From: Proteles cristata cristata
Lineage: Eukaryota; Chordata; Mammalia; Carnivora; Hyaenidae
Direction of reading: 5' to 3'
Assembly: GCA_017311185.1 (NCBI GenBank)
Contig: JAESUZ010001735.1
Coordinates: 2,480,001-2,544,000, forward strand
Length of the DNA stretch: 64,000 nucleotides
Position numbers and translations under genes: made by a program. Below, one piece after another: positions 19,180 through 30,445 of this stretch (position 1 is the first letter of the stretch; each line of letters starts with the position of its first letter). Under the pieces are notes generated by a model that worked only from the letters and a program-made list of their open reading frames with translations, did no database searches and was not told the DNA's origin.

Positions 19180-20040
19180 GTTATTGACAGTTTTCTTTCA
19201 GTATCAGTTCTACCATGTGCAGCAAGAAGTTGTGGACACTTGATCAGAGACCGTAGAATACAAATTGGATATTTCACTCATATCTATGTTCATGCAACAG
19301 ACTGTTAATTGAGCACCTACTAAGCACCAGGACCATCTGGGTGCGGGCAGCCCAGCCCAAAGCAGAACAAGATCTTTCCCCTTCAGGGACTCTGAAGCAG
19401 GGACATGTGCCTCCTTTCCAACCTGAGGACTGTGGTAAAAGCAGCACTTGGACCTCTGTCCTCATGGGGACCCCCCGCCCGCTTGGGCAAGCACATCAGT
19501 GTTGGTTCTGCCCAGGTGAAGAGTCTGAGGCCAGAGACAGCAAGTTAGACAGTGAGTGGACCGTCCCCAGTGCCAGATGTCCCTGGTCCTTTCAGCTTCC
19601 CCCGAGGAGGCAGCCCTGTGCATTAAGAGGGCCCTGGGTGGCTGGGGGGTCAGGTCAGGACACCTGGGTTTGGGCCCCTCTTTGTCACTTCCTCCCTGTC
19701 TGAGCTCAGACTCCTTCCTCTCTCTCCATCTCACGCGCCCCATTTGTACAAGGGCGCGTAGTTCATGGACGCCTCTTGTCCTCTCGGACGGCAAAGCTCA
19801 CTAACAATCACACCCTTCCCAGGCGTGGACAAACAAGGCCGATCTTTGGGGGTTGCTTTTTGACTTTTAAAAATCTGTAATTAAACTCAGTGACTGTGGG
19901 ACCCAGGCTGAGCAAATACTTCCATGTCTGCTAGAACCTGGCTTAAAGAAGATGAAGAGTCAAAAGAAAATGAGGTTTCAAACAAAAAGCAGTTTGGAAA
20001 AAAATATAGATCTCATTTTTTAAAGACGGGGAAAAGAACT
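19180..20040. other. Non-repeat stretch with MIR/L2 scraps
   Basis: A short reversed L2-like piece (gttaattgagcacctactaagcacc, 19305-19332) and a plus MIR-like piece near 19650-19740 (gacacctgggtttgggcccctc...tcacttcctccctgtctgagctcag) are plausible. Frames up to 120 codons lack domains. Confidence 0.4.
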
Positions 20041-20044
20041 TTTG

Positions 20045-20285
20045 ATGTAGGTCAGATCTGGGGTTCGAATCTGATTTCTGCCACTCGCTGGTTGTAGTGG
20101 GCACTTCCTCGGTGCTTTGTGGACACAGTTATTGAAACTTCTCATCAGCACCCATGTCAGTATCATTGCTGTCCCCGCGGTCTCCCTGAAGAAACAGAGG
20201 CACAGGAGAGGTCAGTGCCTCGCGTGGGAACATCCACTTCCTCAGTGAGCAAACCGGGATCCAAGCCCAGGTGGTCTAGAAGCTG
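20045..20285. repeat. Two MIR pieces in opposite orientation
   Basis: A plus piece (gatctggggttcgaatctgatttctgccactcgctgg, 20055-20095) adjoins a reversed piece (ctgaagaaacagaggcacaggagagg ... ccgggatccaagcccag, to 20270). Confidence 0.55.
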
Positions 20286-20384
20286 CCGTCATTGGTGGGT
20301 TGGCTGCTGTCCTGGCCCGTCGGCCTCAGGAAGCCACGCTGTAGCAACAAGCTGCAGAATCCGCATGTCCCGGTTCCAGCGCAA

Positions 20385-20500
20385 GCTAGATGTCTACTTG
20401 ACTTCTCTGTGCCTCAGTTTCCTAGTCTGTAAAATGGAATCAATCAATTCAAACTCACAGGATCCTTATGAGAATTGAGGACATAGCCATAGCAGAGCAT
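20385..20500 (+). repeat. MIR SINE fragment
   Basis: Clear MIR core: tacttgacttctctgtgcctcagtttcctagtctgtaaaatgg, then gatccttatgagaattgagg. Confidence 0.8.
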
Positions 20501-20563
20501 GTACAGGTATGAGGATTCCTTCCTTCTTCGTTCCTTCTTTCCTTTTTTTTTTTTTACCTTCTA

Positions 20564-20894
20564 ACCATTCATCCATTTACCCATACACCTACCTACCCAT
20601 CCATCCATCCATCCATCCATCTGTTCATCCATCCATCCGTCTATCCACCCATCCTTCTGTCTATCCATCCATCTGTCCATTCATTCATCCATCCACCCAT
20701 GCATCCACTCATCCGTCTACCCATCCATCCATCTCTCCATTCATCCATCTTCCTTACATTTATCCATCCATCTGTCCAATCATCCATGTACCCACCCACT
20801 TATCCATCTACGCATCCATCTACTCCATCCATCCATCCATCCATCCATCCATCCATCTGTCCGTCTGTCCATCCATCTGTCCATCCATCCATCC
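20564..20894. repeat. Long (ATCC)n tetranucleotide tract
   Basis: About 330 bases of imperfect CCAT/ATCC repeat with purer blocks at 20598-20622 and 20826-20860. The 151-codon frame of Pro-Ser-Ile-His units over it is an artefact. It mirrors the GGAT tract at 51285-51676, which is the same motif on the opposite strand. Confidence 0.97.
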
Positions 20895-21605
20895 TCCCCT
20901 CTTCTCCACCTTGGATGCTGTGTCTGTGGTCCTAATCCCCACACTTCCCTATTTCGGACTCTGAGTTCACCCCAGGAACCTAAGGACAACTTTCCTGACA
21001 TAGGTCCCCAAAGCCACTCAGAACATGGCTGACTCCTTTCTACTTGTCCTCAATCTGAACACCCTTAGGAACCACCCAGTCCCAATGTCCAGGACCCAGC
21101 ACCACTTCCAGGCTGTGGACTCCCCACTCACCTCTGGGTTCTTCTGCACTTCCTCCAAACCTCTGGCCATTCCTCCCCCATCCCCTGTGTAGGATGTCTT
21201 CCTCTGTCGTTCCTTGGCTGCTCATGCTCCTCAGGTGTCTTTCTCGGTCCTGCATTCCTTCTCATTGTACTCACGGGGCCAGGATGATTCCCGCCACTCC
21301 CCTTGCCACCTGTCCTGTGCTGGAGTTTTCTCGTCTGCTCTCTGGGTCCACTCTCCACCCCGTCCACTTGCCCCGCTCTGTGCCCCAGAAGCCAGTGTGG
21401 ATGGTTAGCTTCAGGCTGGGGTGAGGGGTGCACCAACAGGAGACTGAAGACTGGGTACTCATTCCCTGCTCCCTCCTTGCTGGGCTGTGGGCTGGCTGTA
21501 CCCCCGTTCGGAAGGCTGCCATGAGGGGCCCCTCTTGGCCACAGCTCTGATCAGATCCTGGTAACCACACCCGCTTTGCCTGTTCCGGCCTCAGGGTGGT
21601 TCAGT
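20895..21605. other. Non-repeat pyrimidine-rich stretch
   Basis: No gene or repeat recognised with confidence. C/T-rich throughout. Frames of 71-102 codons lack domains. Confidence 0.35.
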
Positions 21606-21609
21606 GTCC

Positions 21610-22115
21610 GCTTGCTGGGTCAACTTGACTGGGCCGCGATACCCCGGCACCCCATTACTCAACGCCTCCCCACCTAGGCGTGGCTGTGAAGGTATCGTGT
21701 AGACGTGGTTAACAAATCCCTAAAACCAGTCACCTTGAAGTAAAGGAGATGACCCTCCATGCTGTGGGCGGGCCTTGTCCAATCTGTCGAAAGGCTTTAA
21801 AAGCAAAAGAAGATTTCCCTGAAAGGGCAGACTTTCCACCCCAAGGCTACAGCATGACTCCTACCCACGAGTTTCCAGCCTGCCCTACGGGCTTCAGACC
21901 TATCAGCCCCCATGACAGTGTAAGCCGATTCTGAAATGAAGAATGAAAAAACATTAAGTATATGCATACATTTTATTTTTAACAGTTAATTGATTATAAT
22001 TAATATATATGTGTGTGTGCATATACATATATGTCAATTAAAATTGTGTCTGTACAACTATAATGATATGTGTATCGCCCACTGGTTCTGTTTCTCTGGA
22101 GAAACTGGCTGGCAC
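21610..22115 (+). repeat. Ancient LTR- or LINE-derived repeat (family not assigned)
   Basis: Begins tgggtcaacttgactgggcc, continues with gctgtgggcgggccttgtccaatctg, and ends actggttctgtttctctggagaaactggctgg. This is the order of a well-known mammalian dispersed repeat ending ttggttctgtttctctggagaacc. An A/T-rich expansion (about 21955-22045) is inserted near its right end. Confidence 0.65.
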
Positions 22116-22439
22116 AGATGGTGACCATCCCGGGGGCCCCTCTGTGAGGGCCCCTTCCCTGCTCACACTCTTATAAACAGTCCCCGAGGACTTCCTAGGC
22201 TTGCCTGACATTCCGTCCATTTGGGGACAAGCCCGAGTCTGTACTTCCAGCTCAGAGCTCATATCTCCAGCCTTGAACCCGGTTGCCCTCTGCCCTTGAA
22301 GGTCCAGCAAGTATCTCGAACTCCAAACATCCCAAACAAAGCCAGTCATTCTCTTCCTGGTGCCCAGTCAGGAACCAGATACCCCACCCCTGCTACCCCC
22401 TAATCAACCACCACTCATCCGTACCCCCCGCGCACCATA

Positions 22440-22870
22440 ACTGTTCATCTAGCACGTGTTTCCTGAGTGCCTGCTGTGTGTCCAGCACCAGCAAGGTGCC
22501 AGGTAATGGGCAAGGGAACCAAGTCCTGGATATTGTGCTCAAGGAAGCAGGAAAGAAACAAGTGAATGTGCAGAGGGTGACAAGGACTCTAAGCAAAAGA
22601 ATGAGGCAAAACCCGGGTACAGAAAGGTGTGAGGGGCTAGTTTGGGAGGGGCAGGGTGCCAAGGAAGTCTCCTTGAGGAGGTGACGTTTGACCAGAGCCA
22701 AGAGGTGAGGGAGGGAGGCAGTCATAGTTGTATATAAGGGAAGAACAGTTCTGGGTGGTGGGAACAGCACATGCCAAGGCCCTGAGGTAGGAGCAAGCTT
22801 TGTGAGCTGGAGAAAGGGTGAGACTCCGGGTGGTGGAGTCAGAGAGAGGGGCCAGGAAAGAACAGCGCAC
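22440..22870 (-). repeat. L2 LINE, reversed
   Basis: Reversed L2 3' region: gtttcctgagtgcctgctgtgtgtccagcacc, gtctccttgaggaggtgacgtttgacc, then gaacagcacatgccaaggccctgaggtagg. Continuous over about 430 bases. Confidence 0.85.
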
Positions 22871-22879
22871 GCACCTCCC

Positions 22880-23525
22880 CGTTGCTGGTGACTGCTCCTT
22901 GGCTCCAGTCCTGACTGTCTCTCTGTCGGATTGCTGTGGTGGCTCCTAATTGACCTCTTTCCCTCCCTGCCCCAGTCCATCCTTATCCTTCACAACCAAA
23001 GTGACTCCTTTGATCGCAGCACTGCCCTACTTTCAAACATCCAGTGTCCTCAGAACTAAGTCCAGACTCAGCAAAGACACTCACAAAGGTCGTCTTGACC
23101 CAGGCCCCTGGCTCACCCTCCTTTACACTCAGTCGCCCCGGCACCCCTTCCTCCTTATTAGTCCTCTGCAGCCCCTGAGGGACTTCTTTCTCATGCCCCA
23201 TCCTCACCACCCTTGAGCTTCTGCCCTTAAACTTTTACCTGGGCTGTTCCCCCTGGCCGGAATGCCTCCCCATTGGCTTGCTCCAGACCTCAGCTTGGAT
23301 ATCCCCTCCTCCAGGAAGCCTTCGATGACCCCACCCCCGGGTCTGAGGCCCCCACTCTGGGTTTCCACAGCCCCCAGCATTGCCCCCTCAGAGCCCATTT
23401 TCGCCACGTGGGAGGCATGTCATCTCCTTGAGGACAGTGATTATGCCAATGACGCCCAAACCCCCAGCGCTGAACAAGGGCCTGACACCCTGCAGATGCT
23501 CAGAACATGTTGATACAATAAAGGG
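22880..23525 (+). repeat. L2 LINE 3' region
   Basis: Plus-strand L2: ctttgatcgcagcactgcccta, tttacctgggctgttccccctggccggaatgcc, cctccaggaagccttcgatgacc, and the 3' end atctccttgaggacagtga ... ataaagg. It directly faces the reversed L2 at 22440. Confidence 0.88.
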
Positions 23526-23970
23526 TTAAAGAAAGCAGAGCAACGGGCTCTGAGCGATGCAGACGAGATGCAACACCCTGCCTTCATCCCAACAATCTCA
23601 CGGCGCGTCCGCGGGGATGAGACTCAGGCACACACGAAACCACACGTTGTTAAGGCTCAGCTGTGTAACAAGACAGAAGCAGAGGGGAGAGACAGTGTGC
23701 AGAGGGCTGGAACATTAGCCGTTTCTTTGTAGGAGGAGACGAGACAGGGTGGAGGAGAGGCAGAGGCGCTGGGGTGGCACCTCGGGGAATGAATACGGTT
23801 CACGTGGGTGGGGACGAGGAACACCTACAGCCAGTAGTTTGCACAGAAACATGGCCCCATTAGTGAACAAGGTGAGGCGGAGCAGCGTCCCCGGCCCAAA
23901 GGAAATCTGTTGGAGAACAAAAAGGAAACGGCGGCTGGCAAGATGATGGGCGCTCAAAGAAGTCACAAGA
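23526..23970. other. Non-repeat stretch
   Basis: No gene or repeat recognised. Purine-rich near 23690-23770. Confidence 0.35.
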
Positions 23971-23974
23971 AGTC

Positions 23975-24125
23975 ACGGGTAAGAGCTAACTCTCTGGAGT
24001 CAGTCCTGGGTTCAAATCCTGCTTCTACCCTTTGGAGCCCATTTGACCTTGAGCAAGTCACTTCACCTTCTTGGGTCTCGGTCTTCTCATCTGCAAAATG
24101 GAGATCATGAAAGCTAAGCATCAGG
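23975..24125 (+). repeat. MIR SINE, 5' and central parts
   Basis: Strong match: taactctctggagtcagtcctgggttcaaatcctgcttctacc, gaccttgagcaagtcacttcaccttc, cttctcatctgcaaaatggagat. Confidence 0.88.
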
Positions 24126-24324
24126 GTCTCCTCACCGTCACAAGCTCCCTCAGGACACTGGATGGGGCCCTGGAGATGTTTTCACAGGGTCATATGGCTT
24201 GGTAAAAATGATCATTTCATAGTTTTTTCTTAAAGAGGGACTCCCCAAAATCTAGACTCCTCCCTCTTCTCCCCCACAGCCCACATGTCTACCTTCCAGG
24301 GCTTCCAGGGCATTAGATGGAATC

Positions 24325-24412
24325 ACGGGTCTGAAGCCTTCAGCACGGTGCTTGGCATATAATATATAGGTGCTCAATAAGTGCTAGCTATGGCGATAAT
24401 CAATATCATCGT
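24325..24412 (+). repeat. MIR 3' end
   Basis: The segment ttcagcacggtgcttggcatataatatataggtgctcaataagtgctagctatgg is a MIR 3' end. It may be the rest of the copy at 23975, separated by about 200 unrelated bases. Confidence 0.75.
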
Positions 24413-24414
24413 CA

Positions 24415-25380
24415 TTGGATTCATCAGGGTGTTTGGAGCCAAATAGCAGAAACTGGGCCCAATGAACACAGGCAGAAACGGAATTACTGGGGGAATTTCT
24501 GGCAATGCCTAGAAGCAGCGGGGAGGCTGGTGAAGCAGGCCCAGGTCACGGGCAGCAGCAAAGGACGCTATCTGGTCAGCGGGAGGGGTCCTGTCTCTCA
24601 TCTCCGCAGGCCGTGCCCAACAGCATCATCCCCTTTTATGAGTTGACTTTCCCCTCTCTGAAGAGGAGTCTTCCAGTCTTTGCAGATAAGACAAATAGGT
24701 CTGCCTTAAATATTTCTATTACTTTAAAGTTCATAAATCTGTTGGTTTAAAACTGTCAGCACTACGGGAAAGTCCTGAGATGGAGCCGCTCTTATCACTG
24801 GGCGAGGAATTTGCCCAAAGAGGGGGCAGGATGCGAAGTGAAAGATGGCGGCCATGCCCAGAAATGAACGGCCTCCCGGGCCCTACCCAGGACGCTTGCC
24901 TTCCCAAGAGACGCTTGGGAATTTGGCCCAAAGAGCCAGGTGTCATATGAGGCAACGATCTAGCCCATGGCAAGCTGCCCTCACCAGTTCCCTTTGACAT
25001 GAGTCGACGTGGGGGCCAGACGCCCACCCATCCTCTACACCAGAGTGACCCTGAGTTTCGGTAAATAAGAGCTACTTTCCACTTTTGTGCACAGTACCCA
25101 GAAAGGTCTCAAGTTAGAAGCGAAGGGACTAGGGTTCTAGGCAATGACTTACCAAATATTTGGCAACTTGGGGGTGGGGATAGGGAGAAGCATTTGCCAG
25201 TTTCTCTGGGGTAAATCCTCCCTCCATGGCTGGCATCACTGAATGCAGCTAGAATAGATGCTAAGTAGGTCCCCATCATGTTGGGTTTGCACACACAGCT
25301 TCAACAGGTATAAGGGGCCTCAGAAACATGGCACAGCATACATTCTGAGTACTTATTACCTTCATTTAACATAGTGTGTT
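24415..25380. other. Non-repeat stretch with a possible conserved core
   Basis: No recognisable repeat for about 950 bases. The part 24620-24800 (tgcagataagacaaatagg, taaatatttctattactttaaag) is AT-balanced and could be regulatory. No gene evidence. Confidence 0.3.
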
Positions 25381-25401
25381 TAATGGTATAAGTGTATATA
25401 T

Positions 25402-25423
25402 ATCTTTTTTTAAGTTTATTTAT

Positions 25424-25455
<32 letters not shown>

Positions 25456-25627
25456 CATAAGCAGGGGAGGGGCAAGAAAAAAGGGAGAGAAAAACAGAAT
25501 CCCAAGCAGACTCCGCGCCATCAGCACTGAGCCCAAAGTGGGGCTTGAACTCCTGAACCCTGAGATCATGCCCTGAGCCGAAGTCAAGAGTCGGACGCTT
25601 AACCAACTGAGCCACCCCGGGCGCTCC
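25402..25627 (-). mobile_element. Felid tRNA-Lys SINE, full length
   Basis: Reverse complement with a GA microsatellite at 25427-25455 in the tail-proximal body, B-box complement ggggcttgaactcc and head gagccaccccgggcgctcc. An imperfect duplication starting taatgg lies at 25381 and 25628. Confidence 0.92.
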
Positions 25628-25754
25628 TAATGGAAAAGTATATAATTTAACCTTTAAATAATAGCTGTGTTTAACCCCTGGGTCACAAAAGCCCTGAAGG
25701 CTTCACATTGGCCGTTGCACGTTGGTACAAACCAGACCAGCACATCAATGGCTC

Positions 25755-26145
25755 CAGGACCTGATCTGGGCTGCGGGTTCGAACACCGGCCCTGCTACTT
25801 TCTGGCTCTGTGATCCGGGGCAACTTCATTAGTGCGGTTACTCAGGTAGGACTTCGAAGCCCCTGACTGATCCTTGCGGGAACCAGTATAGGGGTCACCG
25901 CTATTATCCACCATTTACAGATGGAGAGACTGAAGCACAGGAGGACTTGCCCGAGATCCTGGGATTGAATCCGGGCAGCCCCACACTGGCTCTCCGTCCG
26001 GTGCTGAGCCAAGCTTCCGTCTCTGCCTGTAAAATGTGGACGCCACGATCGATTTCCTGGGGGAGTCGTGAGGACAGGAACATTAAAGGAGCGAATGCAA
26101 GGGACCCACGGGCATGCCACCTGGCACACAGAAGCCCCAGATTCC
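25755..26145. repeat. Mosaic of MIR pieces in alternating orientation
   Basis: Plus piece 25760-25840 (tgcgggttcgaacaccggccctgctactttctggctctgtgatcc), reversed piece 25885-25985 (ttacagatggagagactgaagcacagg ... gggattgaatccgg), then plus piece 25995-26140 (tctctgcctgtaaaatgtgg ... gcatgccacctggcacacag). Confidence 0.7.
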
Positions 26146-26199
26146 TTTAGGGCAGGCTTCCCCGGGGGTGAGGGCCGGGGTCTGTCAGAGCAAAGGGGG

Positions 26200-26430
26200 A
26201 AGACTGGGCAACGTAATATCAGCTGGCTGTGAATAGCACGATAAATCATCAGCTGTCTTTCTATTATTACCCAGGCTTCAGGCACCCAACCTCTTATCTA
26301 TATTCACTCGGCGAAAATATGCTCTCTCCCCGCAGAGAAATCTCGGCGCGCAGCACTGCTGGCTTCATAAAATAAAGCCAAAGTCCGAAACTTCCAGAAG
26401 TTTCCAAATCCTGCCATCTGCCCCCCTGGG
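26200..26430. promoter_or_regulatory. Candidate conserved noncoding block
   Basis: Repeat-free and balanced in composition: aatatcagctggctgtgaatagcacgataaatcatcagctg contains two CAGCTG E-boxes (about 26218 and 26250). Not supported by any comparison available here. Confidence 0.28.
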
Positions 26431-27035
26431 TGTCACACACTGGACTGTGTGGCCTGTAGGCAGCCTTCTGAGGTCTGCCTTTGAGAAGACGGAGCTCAGT
26501 CCTGCGCTGGTAGCTGCTGCTTGCTGTATGGGGAGAGCAAGTGTGCAGAAAGCCTTGGGGGCCTCCAGAACCCCCCTGCACCCTCGGGCTGGAAATTCTC
26601 CCATAGCCTTCCCTTCCTCTGCCTTCCTTCCCCTACCTGTGCTCTGAGAGGCTGATTTAACTGCTTCTAGGTCTGCACCTCCTTCCTGCCAGCCCAGAAA
26701 ACCCTTCTCGGAACCTCAGTTTCTCCCTCCGTGAAATGGGCCCTCTCCCTTCCAGTCCACCTTGCAGAGGTTACCTCGAGGGCAAAGCAAAACCGAGATG
26801 GGAAAATTCTCTGGGGAAAACAAAAGTTCAAAGTGCCACCCAGGAGCCAGGCATTCGTGTTATTAATAAAAGCCAGATAGGTCTCCTCCGTTGGCCTCCG
26901 CCCCCCTCCTCGGCATCCCCCTCCCCTCCCACGCCCCCTGACCTCCTGTCCGTGTCTCGGCCTTGACAGCCTCCTCCGCTGTGCTCCGTGTTCCCACTGA
27001 AGCCATGCGCCCTTCCCCCGCTTGCTCCGCACCTC
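26431..27035. other. Non-repeat C-rich stretch
   Basis: A possible plus MIR scrap (cctcagtttctccctccgtgaaatggg) is at 26714-26742. C-rich 26885-27000. The remainder is unique. The 144-codon minus frame has no domain and a low-complexity glycine/arginine run. Confidence 0.35.
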
Positions 27036-27370
27036 CGTGTCTGCGGGGGGAATGAAGCGCCCGCCTAATATAAGCGTGTTTACATTAAAATATAAGGACA
27101 ATTACACCAGCCGATCTAATAGTCGGCTCTGTATATGTTACCAAGTACTTAGGGCTCTCTTTTGGAAAGCCATTATGCCCATGTGATTCCCCTCAAAGCC
27201 TTTCTGGAGGATTTTGTTTTGACAGGAGGACATTAAGGGGTTGAAACTGATAGCATAAGCACACCACTTACACACTTTGATCATATCGGCCCATAATTCT
27301 GCTGGAGAAAGTCTTGTATATATTAGGAAGGAAATTAATTTTATGGCTGCTGTGGCTTTGCTGGTTAATG
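27036..27370. promoter_or_regulatory. Best candidate conserved noncoding block (possible enhancer)
   Basis: About 330 bases without repeat or simple-sequence character and with many homeodomain/forkhead-like AT cores: TGTTTAC at 27077-27083, a gccgatctaatagtcggc imperfect palindrome at about 27110-27127, and TTAATT at 27335-27340. It looks like deeply conserved developmental enhancer sequence. That impression is inference from texture; no alignment was possible. Frames on both strands lack domains. Confidence 0.35.
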
Positions 27371-28155
27371 GCCCAGCAAGTCGACTGGCCCCAGGAGGCA
27401 GACTCACGGCTTCGCCTCCCAGGCTCTCAGTACCCCTCCCGGGAGATTGATCCCGCAGGGGAAGACCTTGCGGGGTGGGGTGGGGGGGCACCAGCCGGCG
27501 AGAGCCCCCCGAGCTGCGGGACGCAGCAGCTGCCAACTGTCACCTCTGCCCTAGCCTCTCACCAGGCTTGTCCCAGCTGAGATGTGCCTGGGGCCCTCCC
27601 ACGCCCAGAGCGGACGTCACAAGCTATAGAACTTGCGAGGAATTCAACGGTGAAACGTATGCTGGTGAAACATATCCTGCATTTACGTGTATCAGGAAAC
27701 CAAGCTAGAGAGAAGAAAGGAATTGAAGGAGCGGGGGTGACCTCTCTGAGTGTGTGTCTCCATCTGACCAGCACTCTGCTCCAGGAGACTCACCCCAAAG
27801 CGCAAGCGCTCCTGGGCTCTTCGTGGCTCCCGTGTGCTGAGTAGGATTCTGGGGTGGGGGGTGGGGGGTGAAGATGAGTGAGTTTAGTACAACCTGCCAC
27901 TAGCCGGTCACTTCATCCGATCACTTCAAATGAAGAGATACCAACCCGTCCCTAGATCTGAACAACAATGGGGTGTAAAGGCGTATTTCGGGATGTGTGG
28001 GCTTTGCGTTTCTCGGGGATTTTTAGAACTTCACTCTCCCACAAACGGCAACTCCGTGTACTTTTAAAAAATGAATTCAAGTAGATGTTTTTTAATCCGT
28101 GGCAACCATCATCAACACCTTCATCAGGGGGGGGCGGGGCAGGAGATGAAACACC
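27371..28155. other. Non-repeat stretch with G-run clusters
   Basis: G-quadruplex-capable runs at 27470-27490 and 27850-27871. No gene or repeat recognised. Confidence 0.35.
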
Positions 28156-28159
28156 CTCA

Positions 28160-28268
28160 CAAACGTGGTTACCATGGAAGCTGGTGATGGGTGCAGGGGG
28201 CTACCTTAAACCATTCCGTTGACTTTGTGTATGTGTGAAAGCTCTCATAATAAAAATTAAAAAAAAAA
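28160..28268 (+). repeat. Old L1 3' end
   Basis: The order tgcagggggctaccttaaaccattccgttgactttgtgtatgtgtgaaagctctcataataaaaa with an A tail matches the ancient L1 3' end (tctacttttgtgtatgtttgaaattttccataataaaaag). Confidence 0.7.
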
Positions 28269-28524
28269 GAACACGTCAAGCTGGTCTGATAGCGACCTCT
28301 TGTCCATCCCCTTGCGTTCTTGAAGGCTTCCTGGAGACTGGGAGAAAAGGGAAGAATGTCTGTCTCAGAGCAGGAATCCTTGGGTGGAATCCAGGACCCA
28401 GAGCAGAGACCTTGGGTGGACCCCTAGCGAGTGCTGAAACAGAAGAACGTCCCTCCGTCCAAGTGTTTCGTCTTTGTGGCTGGTGAACGAAAGGGACAGA
28501 GGGCTCTCTGGCATAGAAGAATGT

Positions 28525-28710
28525 CAGAGGCAAGGCATGAATTTTGTGGTCAGGTGACCAGTGTTCAGACCCCAGTTCCGTCACTGTGGGACCCGAGGCA
28601 AGTGGCTTGACCTCTCCAAGTCCCTGTTCCCCCACCTGCAAAATAGGGGCCATCAGGACATGACAAGGTTGCACGATGACCACCCGGGTGAAGTGCCGGG
28701 CACAGTTCAG
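28525..28710 (+). repeat. MIR SINE
   Basis: Plus MIR: cagaccccagttccgtcactgtggg, gcaagtggcttgacctctccaagtccctgttcccccacctgcaaaatagggg, and aagtgccgggcacag at the 3' side. Confidence 0.82.
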
Positions 28711-29669
28711 GCTAACCGTACACCCACTGCCCACACGGGTACGCTTTCCCGCCGCACGTCTTCTTCGTCTAATAACCACATTGCACCCGCTCCCACTTGA
28801 ACCCAGGTGGCCTAGGTGCTGTTGACTCCACCCCCCGCCTCCTCCCCCTCCCCCGTGGAAATGGCCATGTGACTCGAGATGACCAATCACAGCCCCCTCT
28901 TCCTGCCTTTGGGATTGGCTTGCCGAGACCATGTGACCCGATTAGAGCCAATAGGGCTGATGCATCGCGAACTGTCATGGCTCCTGCAGCCGAAGAGCGT
29001 GTTCTTCTGACGTGCGGGTGACCACGCGAGCCTCGAGGTGCCCACAGCCACTTGCGAAAGCCAAGACTGAGGGAGGTCGAACGTAGGGAAGCAGAGAGAG
29101 AGAGAGAGACCCAGCCCCTAGATCAAGCCATTCCACAATCCATCAGCGTGCTCGGCTACACCAGCCAGTTAATTGCCTTTGGGGCTTAAACCAGTTTCCG
29201 GTTTTCTGTCACTCGCAGTGGAAAATTCTAAGGGGTGCAGCTACTGTTGCCTTTATTAGTATTATCACGTGGCCGCTAGACTAGCCAATTTTCGTAACTA
29301 TTATATGAAACTTCTTTCCGGGATCGTGCCCTTTGAGATCTGTTATTCCAAGATGATGTGGTTCACCCGCAGCTTTGTAACCCGTGGCTCTGGTCACCAG
29401 TGTCATTGCTGCGCCATGGGTGGGCATGAAGACTGTGGTCTGACATTGCTGAAGAGGGAGGGAGGGAGGAGCCAGTACCCTGCCAGGCAAACTCCCCGAA
29501 TGCCCAGTGACCCCTAGTATATGCCCAGTGGGGTTGTGAGCCCCGATACCCCCCGACACACTTTGGGGTGGCCATGCGGGCTGTTTATGCTCCTAGAATC
29601 TCAATGAGGCCACAAGAGGGCTAAGAAGTCCTTGACCCGTTTGTACTACAAGGGACCTCGTGGCAATCC
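28711..29669. other. Non-repeat stretch
   Basis: The portion 28855-28990 (gccatgtgactcgagatgaccaatcac...gagccaatagggctgatg) recalls an old dispersed repeat with paired CCAAT-like boxes but cannot be placed. A GA run is at 29092-29109. The 218-codon minus frame at 28276-28932 has a polyglycine run and crosses MIR sequence; not a gene. Confidence 0.4.
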
Positions 29670-30062
29670 AGCCCACATTCCAGTTATCTGCTGCCACATA
29701 AATCATCCCCAAATTAGCGGTGTGAAACAACAATCATTTCATTTGGCTCACAGGTCGTATGGGTCAGGAATTCAGACAAGGCGCAGTGGGGATGACTTAT
29801 CTCTGCCCCCCAATATCTGGGACTTCAGCTTGGAAGACAAATGGCTAGTGGTGACTAGAACAGCTGGAATCGTCTGGAAACGTTTTAATCATATGTTGGA
29901 GACTAGAATGCTAGGCTCAGCTGGGACTGTCAGCCCGAGCACCTCCATGTGGCCTCTCCATGTCGCTAGGGTGTCTCCCAGCATGGCAGTTGGGCTCCAG
30001 GAGGGAACAGCTAGGGAAGAGGCATTCCAAGAGAATGAGGTGATCTTTTTGGACTTCCGTTA
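29670..30062 (+). repeat. Ancient interspersed repeat, same family as 11405-11835
   Basis: Starts attccagttatctgctgccacataaatcatccccaaattagcggtgtgaaacaacaatcatttc, continues gtatgggtcaggaattcagac, and later ccatgtggcctctccatgtcgc. The 143-codon frame across it is incidental. Confidence 0.75.
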
Positions 30063-30237
30063 GTTACAAATGGGTCACCGAGGCCGTCCAGATCCCCCCT
30101 TGGGGAGAATGTAGCGAGGTAACGTTGCAGAAGAGCTTGGTGGACAAGGAATATGATGACAAGCATCTTTGGAAAATACCATTGACCGTGGCTCACAAGT
30201 GCTACCCCCAAAACCTAGGGTAGACATTATACCCAGT

Positions 30238-30445
30238 GTTTCCTGAGAGTTTATTCCGTGTCCAGCACTGTGCTCAGCACTATATGTACGGTCGTATTTC
30301 ATGCTTACCATTCCGTGAGGACAACTACTGTCTTTATGCTCCTATAATAGTGGAGGCAACTGAGGCTCAGAGAGGGTAAGTGACTTGCCCAAAGTCACCC
30401 AGCTAGAAAGTGGAGGAGCTGAGCTTGGACCCCGGCCTGCATGAG
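30238..30445 (-). repeat. MIR SINE, reversed, nearly full length
   Basis: Excellent reversed MIR: ttccgtgtccagcactgtgctcagcac, cgtgaggacaactac, gaggcaactgaggctcagagagggtaagtgacttgcccaaagtcacccagctagaaagtggagg. Confidence 0.92.

Noticed and set aside
20509..20964. 151-codon frame rich in Pro-Ser-Ile-His
   Set aside because: A direct translation of the (ATCC)n tetranucleotide tract, not a protein repeat.
22393..22980. 195-codon minus-strand open frame
   Set aside because: Lies over reversed L2; any residue similarity would be to a dead LINE fragment.
28276..28932. 218-codon minus-strand open frame
   Set aside because: Contains a polyglycine run from a GGT/CCC tract and crosses MIR sequence; no recognisable domain.
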